Below, piece after piece: positions 54,456-63,279 of a stretch of DNA of 64,000 bases. Source of the stretch: UBA7359 sp963976795 (GTDB lineage: Bacteria > Pseudomonadota > Gammaproteobacteria > Eutrophobiales > Eutrophobiaceae); assembly GCA_963976795.1 (NCBI GenBank), contig CAXBLT010000005.1:1-64000 (forward strand). The letters run 5' to 3'. The number at the start of each line of letters is the position of its first letter. Position 1 is the first letter of the stretch. The notes under the pieces are model-generated. The model saw nothing but the letters and a program-made list of their open reading frames with translations. It ran no database searches and had not been told where the DNA came from. The translations under genes were made by a program, and so were the position numbers.

Positions 54456-55201
54456 AATTTATAACCGCGGTGGATAGCAACGACACCACCTGTAAGATTA
54501 TGATATTGTATTTTTTCAAACCCAGCCTGCTGCATCATCGATGCCAATGACTCTTGATCAGGATGCATTCGTATTGACTCAACCAGATATTGATAGCTCG
54601 CTTCATCATTAGCAACGACTTTACCAAACAGAGGAATCAACTTGAATGAATATTCATCGTAGAGCTTATCCAGCACAGGAATGACAACCTTTGAAAACTC
54701 GAGAATGACTAACTGAGCACCATATTTAAGCTTGCTATACATAGAACGTAATGCTGCATCTTTATCAGTCACGTTACGTAACCCAAATGCAATCGTCATA
54801 CAGTCAAAACTATTATCGACAAAGGGTAATGTCTCTGCATTAGCTTGAACATAATCAACTCCCTTGATGACACCTTTATCTATAAAACGATCACGTCCCT
54901 GTTGCAACATGTCGGCATTGATATCACATAATGTCACCCGACCATCATCACCTAATTGTTTATTGATTAAGCTTGCAATATCCCCGGTACCACCAGCGAG
55001 ATCCAACACATGATAGTTTTTTCTAATCGCGCATAGATGCACCGCCTTGCGTTTCCATAACCGATGGACCCCCAATGACATCACGTCATTCATCAAATCA
55101 TATTCAGAAGCTACGGAGCTAAAGACATCCGCAACCCTACCGGCCTTCTCTTTAGCAGCAACTTTTTCAAAACCAAAGTCTGTGGTCGTTTGCTCAGTCA
55201 T
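54452..55201 (-). CDS. ubiE: Ubiquinone/menaquinone C-methyltransferase UbiE
   Basis: 249 aa class I methyltransferase acting on 2-polyprenyl-6-methoxy-1,4-benzoquinol (and demethylmenaquinol if present). The SAM motif is DLAGGTGDIAS (67-77), and UbiE signatures YDLMNDVMSLGVHRLWK and FGLRNVTD are present. It overlaps the DUF971 gene by 8 nt. Confidence 0.97.
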   Translation of the reverse strand: MTEQTTTDFGFEKVAAKEKAGRVADVFSSVASEYDLMNDVMSLGVHRLWKRKAVHLCAIRKNYHVLDLAGGTGDIASLINKQLGDDGRVTLCDINADMLQQGRDRFIDKGVIKGVDYVQANAETLPFVDNSFDCMTIAFGLRNVTDKDAALRSMYSKLKYGAQLVILEFSKVVIPVLDKLYDEYSFKLIPLFGKVVANDEASYQYLVESIRMHPDQESLASMMQQAGFEKIQYHNLTGGVVAIHRGYKL

Positions 55202-55565
55202 TTTCTTGGCGTGTATGTCCAGCCTGTTTTAATGCATCCAGATAATCAATCCAGTAATTAGCCTTTGCTTCACCCAGTTCATAAAGATACTCCCAAGTAT
55301 AAAGCCCGGTATTATGTCCGTCATCAAAGACCAACTTAACAGCATAATTACCTACAGGTTCTATTTCTTTAATATTGACGTTTTCTTTTCCTACTTGTAA
55401 AACCTCTTGCCCTGGCCCATGCCCTTTGACATCAGCAGAAGGAGAGTAAACGCGTAAATATTCACAAGGTAGTTCAAATTTAACCCCATCATCATATTCG
55501 ATCTCAAGCACACGAGATTTTTGATGAAGGTTTATTGAAGAAGGGCTTGGCTTGGCGTTTGTCAT
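55194..55565 (-). CDS. DUF971 protein (gamma-butyrobetaine hydroxylase-like N-terminal domain)
   Basis: 123 aa. It shows DUF971 motifs (SRVLEIEYDDGVKFELPCEYLRVYSPSA) and a conserved GHNTGLYTWEYLY. It is the small cofactor-like domain found alone in bacteria. DUF971 proteins have been connected with iron-sulfur cluster or oxygenase assembly in some systems, but its role here is not established. Conserved between hslU and ubiE. Confidence 0.9.
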   Translation of the reverse strand: MTNAKPSPSSINLHQKSRVLEIEYDDGVKFELPCEYLRVYSPSADVKGHGPGQEVLQVGKENVNIKEIEPVGNYAVKLVFDDGHNTGLYTWEYLYELGEAKANYWIDYLDALKQAGHTRQEND

Positions 55566-55607
55566 AATTTCTTTGATTTACTATATATTTTAAGACCGCT
55601 TTCTATG

Positions 55608-56936
55608 CTAAAGGATGTAACGACTCAGATCCTCATCCTCTACCAACTCATTTAGATGATCATTAACATACTCTGCATCAATTGATATCGATTCACCATT
55701 TTTTTCTGATGCCTCATAAGACAGCGTTTCAAGCAAACGTTCCATTACCGTATGCAAACGCCGTGCACCAATATTCTCAGTAGAGTCATTTACCTGAAAG
55801 GCAATTTCAGCGATGCGTTGAATACCATCATCAGCAAAATCCACGGTGACACCTTCTGTCGCCATCAACAGCGTATATTGCTCTGTTAATGAGGCATCGG
55901 GTTCTGTAAGAATTCGCACAAAGTCACCTGCGACCAAGGCACTTAATTCGACACGGATAGGTAATCGACCCTGTAATTCAGGAATGAGATCAGAAGGCTT
56001 GGCTAGATGAAATGCACCTGAGGCAATAAATAAAATATGATCTGTCTTTACCATGCCATATTTAGTGGTGACTGTACTACCTTCCACTAATGGTAATAAA
56101 TCACGCTGCACACCTTCACGAGAAACATCTGGCCCATTTGATTCCGAACGACGTGTCACCTTATCGAGCTCATCCAGAAAAACAATGCCGTGTTGCTCAA
56201 CACTTTCTATTGATCGAGCCTTGATATCATCTTCATTTAATAACTTTGCCGCTTCTTCTTCTGCTAGTAATTTGAGTGCATCTTTTACCATCAATTTTCG
56301 TGATTGTTTCTTCCCTGTTCCCATGTTCTGAAACATGCCTTGTAACTGACTCGTCATTTCTTCCATACCCGGAGGCGCCATAATCTCAACACCAACACTG
56401 GGCGTCTTTAGTTCAACTTCAACTTCCTTATCATCGAATTTGCCTTCGATGATCATTTGTCTGAACTTCTCGCGCGTCGAATTTATACTTGATTCATGGT
56501 CATCTTCACCCATCATTCGAGCTGGTGGCAATAGAATATCAAGCACCCTTTCCATTGCAGCTTTATCAGCCTGCTCACGTACTTTTTCCAATTCAATTTC
56601 GCGTGTTTGTTTAATCGCAATATCAGCAAGGTCACGAACTATCGATTCTACGTCACGCCCGACATAACCTACTTCGGTAAATTTTGTCGCTTCGATTTTA
56701 ATAAAAGGTGCTTGTGCTAGTTTGGCAAGTCGCCGAGCGATCTCGGTCTTACCAACACCCGTAGGCCCAATCATGAGTATATTCTTGGGAGTAATCTCGT
56801 TTCGTATTGATTCATCAACTTGTGCTCGACGCCAGCGATTACGTAATGCAATAGCAACTGCACGTTTAGCTGACTCTTGGCCAATGATATGTTTATTGAG
56901 TTCGGCAACAATTGCCTGAGGAGTTAAGTCTGACAT
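55608..56936 (-). CDS. hslU: ATP-dependent protease ATPase subunit HslU
   Basis: 442 aa AAA+ unfoldase of the HslUV protease. Walker A GPTGVGKTE (57-65), Walker B IVFLDELDK, an inserted I domain (about 110-245) and the C-terminal sensor region with the conserved LSRYIL tail that docks into HslV. Follows hslV by 37 nt in the standard order. Confidence 0.98.
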   Translation of the reverse strand: MSDLTPQAIVAELNKHIIGQESAKRAVAIALRNRWRRAQVDESIRNEITPKNILMIGPTGVGKTEIARRLAKLAQAPFIKIEATKFTEVGYVGRDVESIVRDLADIAIKQTREIELEKVREQADKAAMERVLDILLPPARMMGEDDHESSINSTREKFRQMIIEGKFDDKEVEVELKTPSVGVEIMAPPGMEEMTSQLQGMFQNMGTGKKQSRKLMVKDALKLLAEEEAAKLLNEDDIKARSIESVEQHGIVFLDELDKVTRRSESNGPDVSREGVQRDLLPLVEGSTVTTKYGMVKTDHILFIASGAFHLAKPSDLIPELQGRLPIRVELSALVAGDFVRILTEPDASLTEQYTLLMATEGVTVDFADDGIQRIAEIAFQVNDSTENIGARRLHTVMERLLETLSYEASEKNGESISIDAEYVNDHLNELVEDEDLSRYIL

Positions 56937-56973
56937 TTTAATCCGTTTATTTAATATTATTTTGAATGACTAT

Positions 56974-57507
56974 TTATAGCTCTTCGATAGTTAAGTTTGA
57001 GTTAGTGTATATACAAATATTGGCAGCGATACCTAAACCTTTTTCAACAATTTCACGCGCACTCATATCGGTATTCTCAAACAAGGCTTGTGCAGCAGAT
57101 TTAGCATAATTACCACCTGAGCCAATCGCCATAATATGGTTTTCTGGCTCTATTACATCTCCATTACCAGAGATAATCAGAGAGGTCGTTTTATCAGCGA
57201 CACAGAGTAATGCTTCAAGTCGACGTAACATACGATCAGTACGCCAGTCTTTTGCTAGTTCAACAGCTGATCGCATGAGATTCCCTTGATGTTTTTGCAG
57301 TTTGGCCTCAAATCGTTCAAATAAGGTAAACGCATCCGCTGTGCCACCGGCAAATCCGGCAATTATTTTTTCGTTATATAAGCGTCGCACCTTACGTGCA
57401 TTGCCTTTCATGACAGTATCACCCAATGATACCTGACCATCGCCACCGATAACGACATGCTCGTCACGACGTACAGATAAGATGGTTGTGCCTCGGTATT
57501 GTTCCAC
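56974..57507 (-). CDS. hslV: ATP-dependent protease peptidase subunit HslV
   Basis: 177 aa from GTG at 57507, chosen because AGGAGA lies 6-7 nt upstream and the protein then begins with the known form (Met)EQYRG. A longer frame of 21 codons upstream includes the hairpin of no similarity. The propeptide is removed to expose catalytic Thr7 (RG/TTIL), with the conserved SVRR and GGDGQVSLG segments following. The 12-mer threonine protease pairs with HslU. Confidence 0.95.
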   Translation of the reverse strand: MEQYRGTTILSVRRDEHVVIGGDGQVSLGDTVMKGNARKVRRLYNEKIIAGFAGGTADAFTLFERFEAKLQKHQGNLMRSAVELAKDWRTDRMLRRLEALLCVADKTTSLIISGNGDVIEPENHIMAIGSGGNYAKSAAQALFENTDMSAREIVEKGLGIAANICIYTNSNLTIEEL

Positions 57508-57513
57508 GTTTTT

Positions 57514-57519
57514 TCTCCT
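57514..57519 (-). promoter_or_regulatory. Ribosome binding site deciding the hslV start
   Basis: AGGAGA on the minus strand, 6 nt upstream of GTG 57507, supports this non-ATG start over the ATG further upstream. Confidence 0.8.
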
Positions 57520-57591
57520 GATATGGGAAGCGGAATTGTACATGAGCGGCACGCTAATGCCCACGCCCACGCCTATTGCAAAATATTGTTA

Positions 57592-58491
57592 TCAGTCCGA
57601 CTTCTTACGATGTGCTCGAGGATGACTTTTGTCATAAACCTGAGCCAAATGCTGAAAATTGAGATGAGTATATACTTGTGTCGTACTTATATCCGCATGA
57701 CCGAGTAACTCCTGAACGGCACGCAGATCACCACTGGACTCCAACATATGACTGGCAAACGAATGACGCAACATATGCGGATGTACATGACTGGGCAAAC
57801 CCTGTTTGATAGCCCATTGTTTTAAACGTTCTTGAACTGACCTTGGACTAATCCGTTTCCCCCGTTGGCTGATAAATAATGCATTCTCGTTTTTATTAAC
57901 CATAGATTGTCTTATCTTGAGCCAATTCTTGATCGCCTTAATAGCATGCTGTCCGACAGGAACGCTGCGCATTTTTTTGCCCTTACCGGTTACGTTCAAT
58001 ATACGATCACTATAATCAATATCACCCATATTGATACTGATCAACTCAGCAAGGCGTAATCCGGAAGAATAAATCAGCTCCAGCATGGCACGATCCCGAA
58101 CTGACAATCCATCTTGTTCCTCAATTTCAACAAGTTGAACGGTTTGATCTGTATCTAACACATTGGGAAGTTTACGTGGTGTCTTTGGCGCGATAATACC
58201 TTCGGCAGGATTATTTTTGACTTTAGCTTCATCTAGCAAGTAACGATAAAAAGATCGAATTGCTGACAAGTTTCGTTGTAATGAACGACCACCAATACCC
58301 TCTCGATGTCGAGAGGCAACAAAGCCTCTGACCTGTCTTCCATCAAGATCAGACCATCTATTTATTTCCTGTTTTTCACAAAACTTTTGCAGGGAAGAAA
58401 GATCGCGTTGATAAGCGCTACGGGTATGTTCAGAAAGATGATGTAAGGTCTTTATAAAAGACTCAAGCAATAACGTCTCGGACGATTGCAT
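57592..58491 (-). CDS. xerC: Tyrosine recombinase XerC
   Basis: 299 aa. SAM-like N-terminal core-binding domain (about 1-90) and a tyrosine recombinase catalytic domain with R146, K170/K171, H239-x-x-R242, H265 and nucleophile Y274. It resolves chromosome dimers at dif together with XerD. The gene order dapF-DUF484-xerC is the same as in E. coli, supporting XerC rather than XerD or an integrase. Confidence 0.96.
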   Translation of the reverse strand: MQSSETLLLESFIKTLHHLSEHTRSAYQRDLSSLQKFCEKQEINRWSDLDGRQVRGFVASRHREGIGGRSLQRNLSAIRSFYRYLLDEAKVKNNPAEGIIAPKTPRKLPNVLDTDQTVQLVEIEEQDGLSVRDRAMLELIYSSGLRLAELISINMGDIDYSDRILNVTGKGKKMRSVPVGQHAIKAIKNWLKIRQSMVNKNENALFISQRGKRISPRSVQERLKQWAIKQGLPSHVHPHMLRHSFASHMLESSGDLRAVQELLGHADISTTQVYTHLNFQHLAQVYDKSHPRAHRKKSD

Positions 58492-58514
58492 AAGTTTTTA
58501 CTTAGAAGTAGCCA

Positions 58515-59222
58515 TTATTTATGTTCCACCCATGGTTTCAAAATAAAGCTTAATATCTCACCCAGATTAGCAAGTAATTCAACACCCATTCCTGCTTGAA
58601 AACGCTCGGCGTCGAAACTACCGATAGAGAGTATTCCTCCCCAACCTTGGCCATGCAATGGAACCATCACAGAAGAGGCAATCTCATCGCCATCATCACC
58701 AAACAAAAATACTTGTTGTTGGCGCTTCATTCGCCCACTTATTGGCAAACGCTTATCAATAATACTTTTAAACAAGGATTGCTCTGTGGTTTCACAACCT
58801 GCGAATTCATCAGTTGCAAAACTATCTACAAAAGAAGGCTTTGCAAATAATCTCACGACTGCACGATCCGCATGAAAATGCTTTTTCAGATTGTCATATA
58901 AAGTATTAAATATATCTTTAGGTTCCGCTGCATCCATAAGTGTTAATGCCAGTTGATGCATGCGTCTTGCAAGTTCTTCATTTTGACGAGCAATTTCTAT
59001 GAGCTCATGCAAGCGCTTGCGTGTTTGTTGGTTTTGTTCTCTTAACACTGCGACTTGTTTTTCAACCAGTGATATAGCTGAGCCATGATCATGCGGAATT
59101 TTCAGTTCAGAAAGCATGTCTGGGTACTTATTAAAAAATTCCGGGTTGTCTCTTAAAAACTCTGCCACCATGCTTTCTGTAAGATTGTTTGAATCCAGGT
59201 TTTCTGTTTCCTGTCCACTCAT
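58515..59222 (-). CDS. DUF484 family protein
   Basis: 235 aa. A helical N terminus (VAEFLRDNPEFFNKYPDML), coiled coil (about 55-95) and GAF-like C-terminal domain (about 100-230) typical of DUF484/YigA-type proteins found between dapF and xerC. Function not established. It overlaps dapF by 4 nt. Confidence 0.9.
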   Translation of the reverse strand: MSGQETENLDSNNLTESMVAEFLRDNPEFFNKYPDMLSELKIPHDHGSAISLVEKQVAVLREQNQQTRKRLHELIEIARQNEELARRMHQLALTLMDAAEPKDIFNTLYDNLKKHFHADRAVVRLFAKPSFVDSFATDEFAGCETTEQSLFKSIIDKRLPISGRMKRQQQVFLFGDDGDEIASSVMVPLHGQGWGGILSIGSFDAERFQAGMGVELLANLGEILSFILKPWVEHK

Positions 59223-60049
59223 AACTCAATTTTCCCCTCAAAGACTGTTGTAGCGGGACCTGTCATATAAACGGGTTCGCCGTCCCCTTCCCAGCGTAAC
59301 GTCAAATGACCACCGCGTAACTCTGCGTCTATTGTCCCCTCCAAGTACCCTTGCTGACAAGCAATAACCATCGCCGCACAAGCACCACTCCCACAAGCCA
59401 GTGTTTCACCCGAGCCACGCTCAAAAACACGCAGTTTGAACGCTTTCTGATTCAATATTTCGATAAACCCAACGTTAACACTTTCTGGAAACACCCCACT
59501 CACCTGCAAAGTTGGACCTATTACATTTACCGGGGTCGAATCAACATCTTCGACAACAATAACTGCATGGGGGTTTCCCAAAGAAACGGCTCCAAAAGTC
59601 AGTTCATCATCACCTAGGTTCAGTTTATACTCTTCAAGTTGCTCATCTGCTTTTAATGGGATTTTCGCCGGTTCAAATACTGGCACTCCCATGTCGACAG
59701 TCACACAGTCATTGGTTTCAATTTGTAAAATAAGACGTCCTGCACCCGTTTCGGCTATAACCCTGTCTTTATTAACCAATCCCTTTTCTCTGAGATAGAC
59801 TGCGGCACAACGAGCACCATTGCCGCATTGCATTACTTCGCTGCCATCAGCATTGAATATTCGGTAACAAACATCTGCTTCGGGATTTTTCGGTGGCTCT
59901 AGCAACAAGACCTGATCGCAACCGACGCCAAATTGGCGATCTGCGATATGCCTGACTTGTTCGCGAGAAATTGCAATTGACTTGGTAAAACTATCGAAAA
60001 CGACAAAATCATTTCCTATACCGTGCATTTTTGTGAATTGATATTCCAT
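59219..60049 (-). CDS. dapF: Diaminopimelate epimerase
   Basis: 276 aa, cofactor-independent epimerase converting LL- to meso-diaminopimelate for peptidoglycan and lysine. The two catalytic cysteines are C75 in MQCGNGARC and C219 in LACGSGACA. The start at MEYQFTKMHG matches the family. A 6-bp hairpin (60054-60073) lies just 5 nt before the ATG. Confidence 0.97.
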   Translation of the reverse strand: MEYQFTKMHGIGNDFVVFDSFTKSIAISREQVRHIADRQFGVGCDQVLLLEPPKNPEADVCYRIFNADGSEVMQCGNGARCAAVYLREKGLVNKDRVIAETGAGRLILQIETNDCVTVDMGVPVFEPAKIPLKADEQLEEYKLNLGDDELTFGAVSLGNPHAVIVVEDVDSTPVNVIGPTLQVSGVFPESVNVGFIEILNQKAFKLRVFERGSGETLACGSGACAAMVIACQQGYLEGTIDAELRGGHLTLRWEGDGEPVYMTGPATTVFEGKIEL

Positions 60050-60053
60050 ACTC

Positions 60054-60073
60054 GTAGATTACAACCTATCTAC
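60054..60073 (-). promoter_or_regulatory. Hairpin directly before dapF
   Basis: GTAGAT and ATCTAC (6 bp, loop AGGTTGTA on the minus strand) end 4 nt before the dapF ATG. The only SD-like AGG is in the loop. Possible translational control element. Confidence 0.4.
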
Positions 60074-60164
60074 CTTTAGGCAAAGCGCGGAACTGGATTT
60101 ATCAATCTTTTAGGTTATTAGGAACAATCATATCCGTGGCTTAAGTATTAGAGTAATCAATAAC

Positions 60165-61262
60165 TCATTTATCAACTATATGCAGCTCTTGAGGGATATG
60201 CAGTGTTGATGTTGGAAAAGCACACTCAGCCTCATGAGACTCAATGATATCTATGATTTGTAGCATGACGTCTTGTTTTACTTCATGAAACTCAATCCAA
60301 TTAACTGTCTTCGTAAACGTGTAGATAAAGAAATTCAAGGAAGAAGATGCAAATTCATTAAAGTTCACAATTAAAGTCTGTTTATCATCAATATCATCAT
60401 GATCCTGCAACATTTTTTTAACATCAGCAATAATTCCACGCATCTTACTTGCATCATCGTAACGAATACCGATTGTTTCCTTGATACGTCGATTCGTCAT
60501 GCGTTGTGGGTTTTCAACGGCAATATTCGTAAATACCGAGTTAGGAATATACAACGGTCGTTTATCAAACGTGCGTATAGTAGTTAATCGCCAACCAATC
60601 TTTTCAACTGAACCTTCAATTTCCCGGTCGGGTGAGCGTATCCAGTCACCCACATCAAATGGACGATCCATATAAATCGTTAAACCACCAAAAAAGTTGG
60701 CTAATAAATCTCGCGCCGCAAAGCCAATTGCAATACCGCCAATACCACCAAATGCCAATACTCCGGAAATGCTATACCCCAATGTTTGCAATATTACCAA
60801 GGCACCGGTAATGATGACTGAGACACGTAACAACTTTGCAATTGCATCTGCCGTTGTTTGATCAAAGTCTTCACCTTTTCGTTGTTTCTTTTCCAGAAGA
60901 ATTGTTTCGGAATTGGATATAAAACGCACTAGAAACCAGACAATAATAACAATAACTCCGACTTCTCTAATCGGTTCTATCGCACCAAAAATAGCAGCAT
61001 CCGTCTGTTGTTTTACAACATCTGCCGCAAAGGCTAAACCCAATACCCATATCAATAATGTTATTGGTTTTTGAACTGCAATAAATAAAGCATGATCCCA
61101 ATTAGTCCAGGTTTTTTTTAATCGGCCAATTAATTTCGCAATAATTCGTTTTTGTAACCAGTTAATAAATGCTGTCAAAAATACAATAATAAATACCTGA
61201 ACGATCCAGTTCTCCTGTTGAAGAAATGATTCCATCATTTGTAATAATTCTGAAAAACTCAT
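60165..61262 (-). CDS. Mechanosensitive channel, MscS family
   Basis: 365 aa. Five or so TM segments (about 15-170) lead into the pore helix with GGIGGIAIGFAARDLLANFFGG, then the beta domain DRPFDVGDWI and the cytoplasmic alpha/beta vestibule. This is a medium-length MscS/YbdG-type channel that releases solutes under hypo-osmotic stress. The N-terminal TM region is longer than that of minimal MscS. Confidence 0.92.
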   Translation of the reverse strand: MSFSELLQMMESFLQQENWIVQVFIIVFLTAFINWLQKRIIAKLIGRLKKTWTNWDHALFIAVQKPITLLIWVLGLAFAADVVKQQTDAAIFGAIEPIREVGVIVIIVWFLVRFISNSETILLEKKQRKGEDFDQTTADAIAKLLRVSVIITGALVILQTLGYSISGVLAFGGIGGIAIGFAARDLLANFFGGLTIYMDRPFDVGDWIRSPDREIEGSVEKIGWRLTTIRTFDKRPLYIPNSVFTNIAVENPQRMTNRRIKETIGIRYDDASKMRGIIADVKKMLQDHDDIDDKQTLIVNFNEFASSSLNFFIYTFTKTVNWIEFHEVKQDVMLQIIDIIESHEAECAFPTSTLHIPQELHIVDK

Positions 61263-61297
61263 TTATATACCCTGTAATAAATATTCGTTAAATTTGT

Positions 61298-62227
61298 TCA
61301 ATAAACAGCTGTTAGCCTATAACCCTTTTTCTCTAATAGCGATAATACACCTTTTGTCCCGGGTAGATGCATCGCACCGATAGCAATAAAGGATTTTCCT
61401 TTTTCCAGCATCGGTTGCATGCGTTCGACCATGCTTTTATTCCGATCGACAATCAGTTTTTTCATTAATTCTTCATAGATGGGTTCCTGAGCCATCGAAT
61501 GGCGTTGTGTATAATTATATAAACCACCCAAGTCACCCTTCAAATAATATGACTTCATAGCAATGAAATCACCTTCAATGACATCATAATGACAAACCGT
61601 ATCCGTCAGTAATTTAATCTGGTCGGGCATTTCTAAATCACTAAATATCTCGGCTTGCTCTTTTAGTGTTTCCAGACCGGAAACTATTGCTCCATTCTGT
61701 TGTGCTAGAGACAGCAACACTAAATCTAGTGGGTCTCCAACATCCGGGGGATAATTCATTAATAAAAAGGCGGCCCATGGCTTCATAACGGATACCGCAT
61801 CAGGACCAAGTTGATAAGCAGACAAAATTAATTTTGTTTCTTTATAAATGAGATTGTCAATTAGTTCTGAGAGTCGCTGTCCATCATGAAAAAACATCAT
61901 CTTCGAAAATAATAACATTTGTTCTGTATCAGGTAAGGCTTCCATAACAAACTGTTCTGAATTATGTAATGCCTTATCAACTATCTCAGGCAATGTTGTG
62001 ACATCCTTATCCGAAATATGAATCGTTCCAAACAGGTAACTAGGCTCTTTATCTTTTTTGCTTATCTTCCAAAGCAAACCTTGCGCATAAGGTATAACTT
62101 TCGTTTCAAGCTGACTACTAACAAGAGGTTCACAATGAGGTGAAATTAATTCTTTTGCATGTATGTTTGTTACGCTGAATAAGCAACATAGCAAAATAAT
62201 TATTTTTTGTTTAATCAAATGAATCAT
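61298..62227 (-). CDS. TraB/GumN family protein
   Basis: 309 aa with a signal peptide (about 5-24). Tiki/TraB-GumN fold signatures are YLFGTIHISD and the distal AIGAMHLPG, each with a His; the family contains metal-dependent proteases, but bacterial members are mostly uncharacterised. Its 5' end overlaps the nagZ stop by 17 nt, so the two are probably translated together. Confidence 0.87.
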   Translation of the reverse strand: MIHLIKQKIIILLCCLFSVTNIHAKELISPHCEPLVSSQLETKVIPYAQGLLWKISKKDKEPSYLFGTIHISDKDVTTLPEIVDKALHNSEQFVMEALPDTEQMLLFSKMMFFHDGQRLSELIDNLIYKETKLILSAYQLGPDAVSVMKPWAAFLLMNYPPDVGDPLDLVLLSLAQQNGAIVSGLETLKEQAEIFSDLEMPDQIKLLTDTVCHYDVIEGDFIAMKSYYLKGDLGGLYNYTQRHSMAQEPIYEELMKKLIVDRNKSMVERMQPMLEKGKSFIAIGAMHLPGTKGVLSLLEKKGYRLTAVY

Positions 62228-63278
62228 CTCCCAAATCTAATTCTGGTTCTTTCTCAAGATGTATCACAGCCTTTGAGCGCTCTTGCCATAATTGCGTTTG
62301 CTTTAATTCATCCAGGTTTTTATCAAAACGACCATGCATCCTGATTAATCTAGATTGTAATTCGATGCTGCTCGGTACTTCTGCTTGATCCAAAATTGAA
62401 ATCGCACCTTCTTGGTTATTACAGGCCAAGACCATATCACAGCCTGCGCGCAGTGCCGCCTCTGCACGTTGTGGATAGTTCCCCATAATCTCGGCTCCTT
62501 TCATGCTGAGATCATCACTAAACACTGTCCCCTGAAATTCCAATTGCTTTCGTAAAACCTGCTCAATCCAGATTGAAGAAAACCCGGCAGGCTTCTCATC
62601 CACTTCAGGATAAATAACATGTGCTGGCATCAAACCCGGCAGTCCTGCACGAATCATCCTTTCAAATGGAATGAGATCTTTCATTTGTATGTCCTGGTAT
62701 TGTCGACGATCATAGGGAATCGCAACGTGTGAATCTTCAGGAACTGATCCATGACCAGGAAAATGTTTACCAACAGCGGCCATCCCTGCTTCTTTCATAC
62801 CTCGCATGTATGCACGCGCCAGACTCGATACCTGATCCGGGTTAACATGAAAAGCACGGTCACCGATCACCTGACTAATCTTCCCCCCCACATCCAGCAC
62901 TGGAGCAAAGCTAAGATCAACACCTACCGCTAGTAATTCAGCCGCCATCAACCAACCTGCTTGCTGAGCGAGCGAATCAGCTTCTATAGAAGTACGGCCC
63001 TCAGCTAATAAAGCACAGGCAGGTAGGCGACTAAAGCCTTCTCGAAAACGTTGTACCCGACCACCTTCGTGATCAACGGCAATTAGAAGATGCGGTTGAC
63101 GTAACTCATGAATGTTTGCACATAAAACTGCCATTTGCTCAGGCGATTCAAAGTTTCGTGTGAACAAGATCACGCCACCTACATGCGGATGCATTAACAT
63201 CTCACGTTCATCGACCTCAAGTTGAAGTCCGCGTAAATCACACATAACGGGGCCCAACGACATTTCGTTTATTTTCAT
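62211..63278 (-). CDS. nagZ: Beta-N-acetylhexosaminidase NagZ
   Basis: 355 aa glycoside hydrolase family 3. It removes GlcNAc from anhydro-muropeptides in peptidoglycan recycling. VDHEGGRVQRF, the flexible-loop catalytic acid/base segment KHFPGHGSVPEDSHVAIP and nucleophile Asp in FSDDLSMKGAE are present. It starts 1 nt after an oligopeptide-type permease, hinting at a recycling unit. Confidence 0.95.
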   Translation of the reverse strand: MKINEMSLGPVMCDLRGLQLEVDEREMLMHPHVGGVILFTRNFESPEQMAVLCANIHELRQPHLLIAVDHEGGRVQRFREGFSRLPACALLAEGRTSIEADSLAQQAGWLMAAELLAVGVDLSFAPVLDVGGKISQVIGDRAFHVNPDQVSSLARAYMRGMKEAGMAAVGKHFPGHGSVPEDSHVAIPYDRRQYQDIQMKDLIPFERMIRAGLPGLMPAHVIYPEVDEKPAGFSSIWIEQVLRKQLEFQGTVFSDDLSMKGAEIMGNYPQRAEAALRAGCDMVLACNNQEGAISILDQAEVPSSIELQSRLIRMHGRFDKNLDELKQTQLWQERSKAVIHLEKEPELDLGDDSFD

Positions 63279-63279
63279 T

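Noticed and set aside
57508..57570. An ATG start for hslV upstream of the GTG
   Set aside because: The AGGAGA element lies just before GTG 57507 and the resulting N terminus EQYRGTTIL is the known HslV form.
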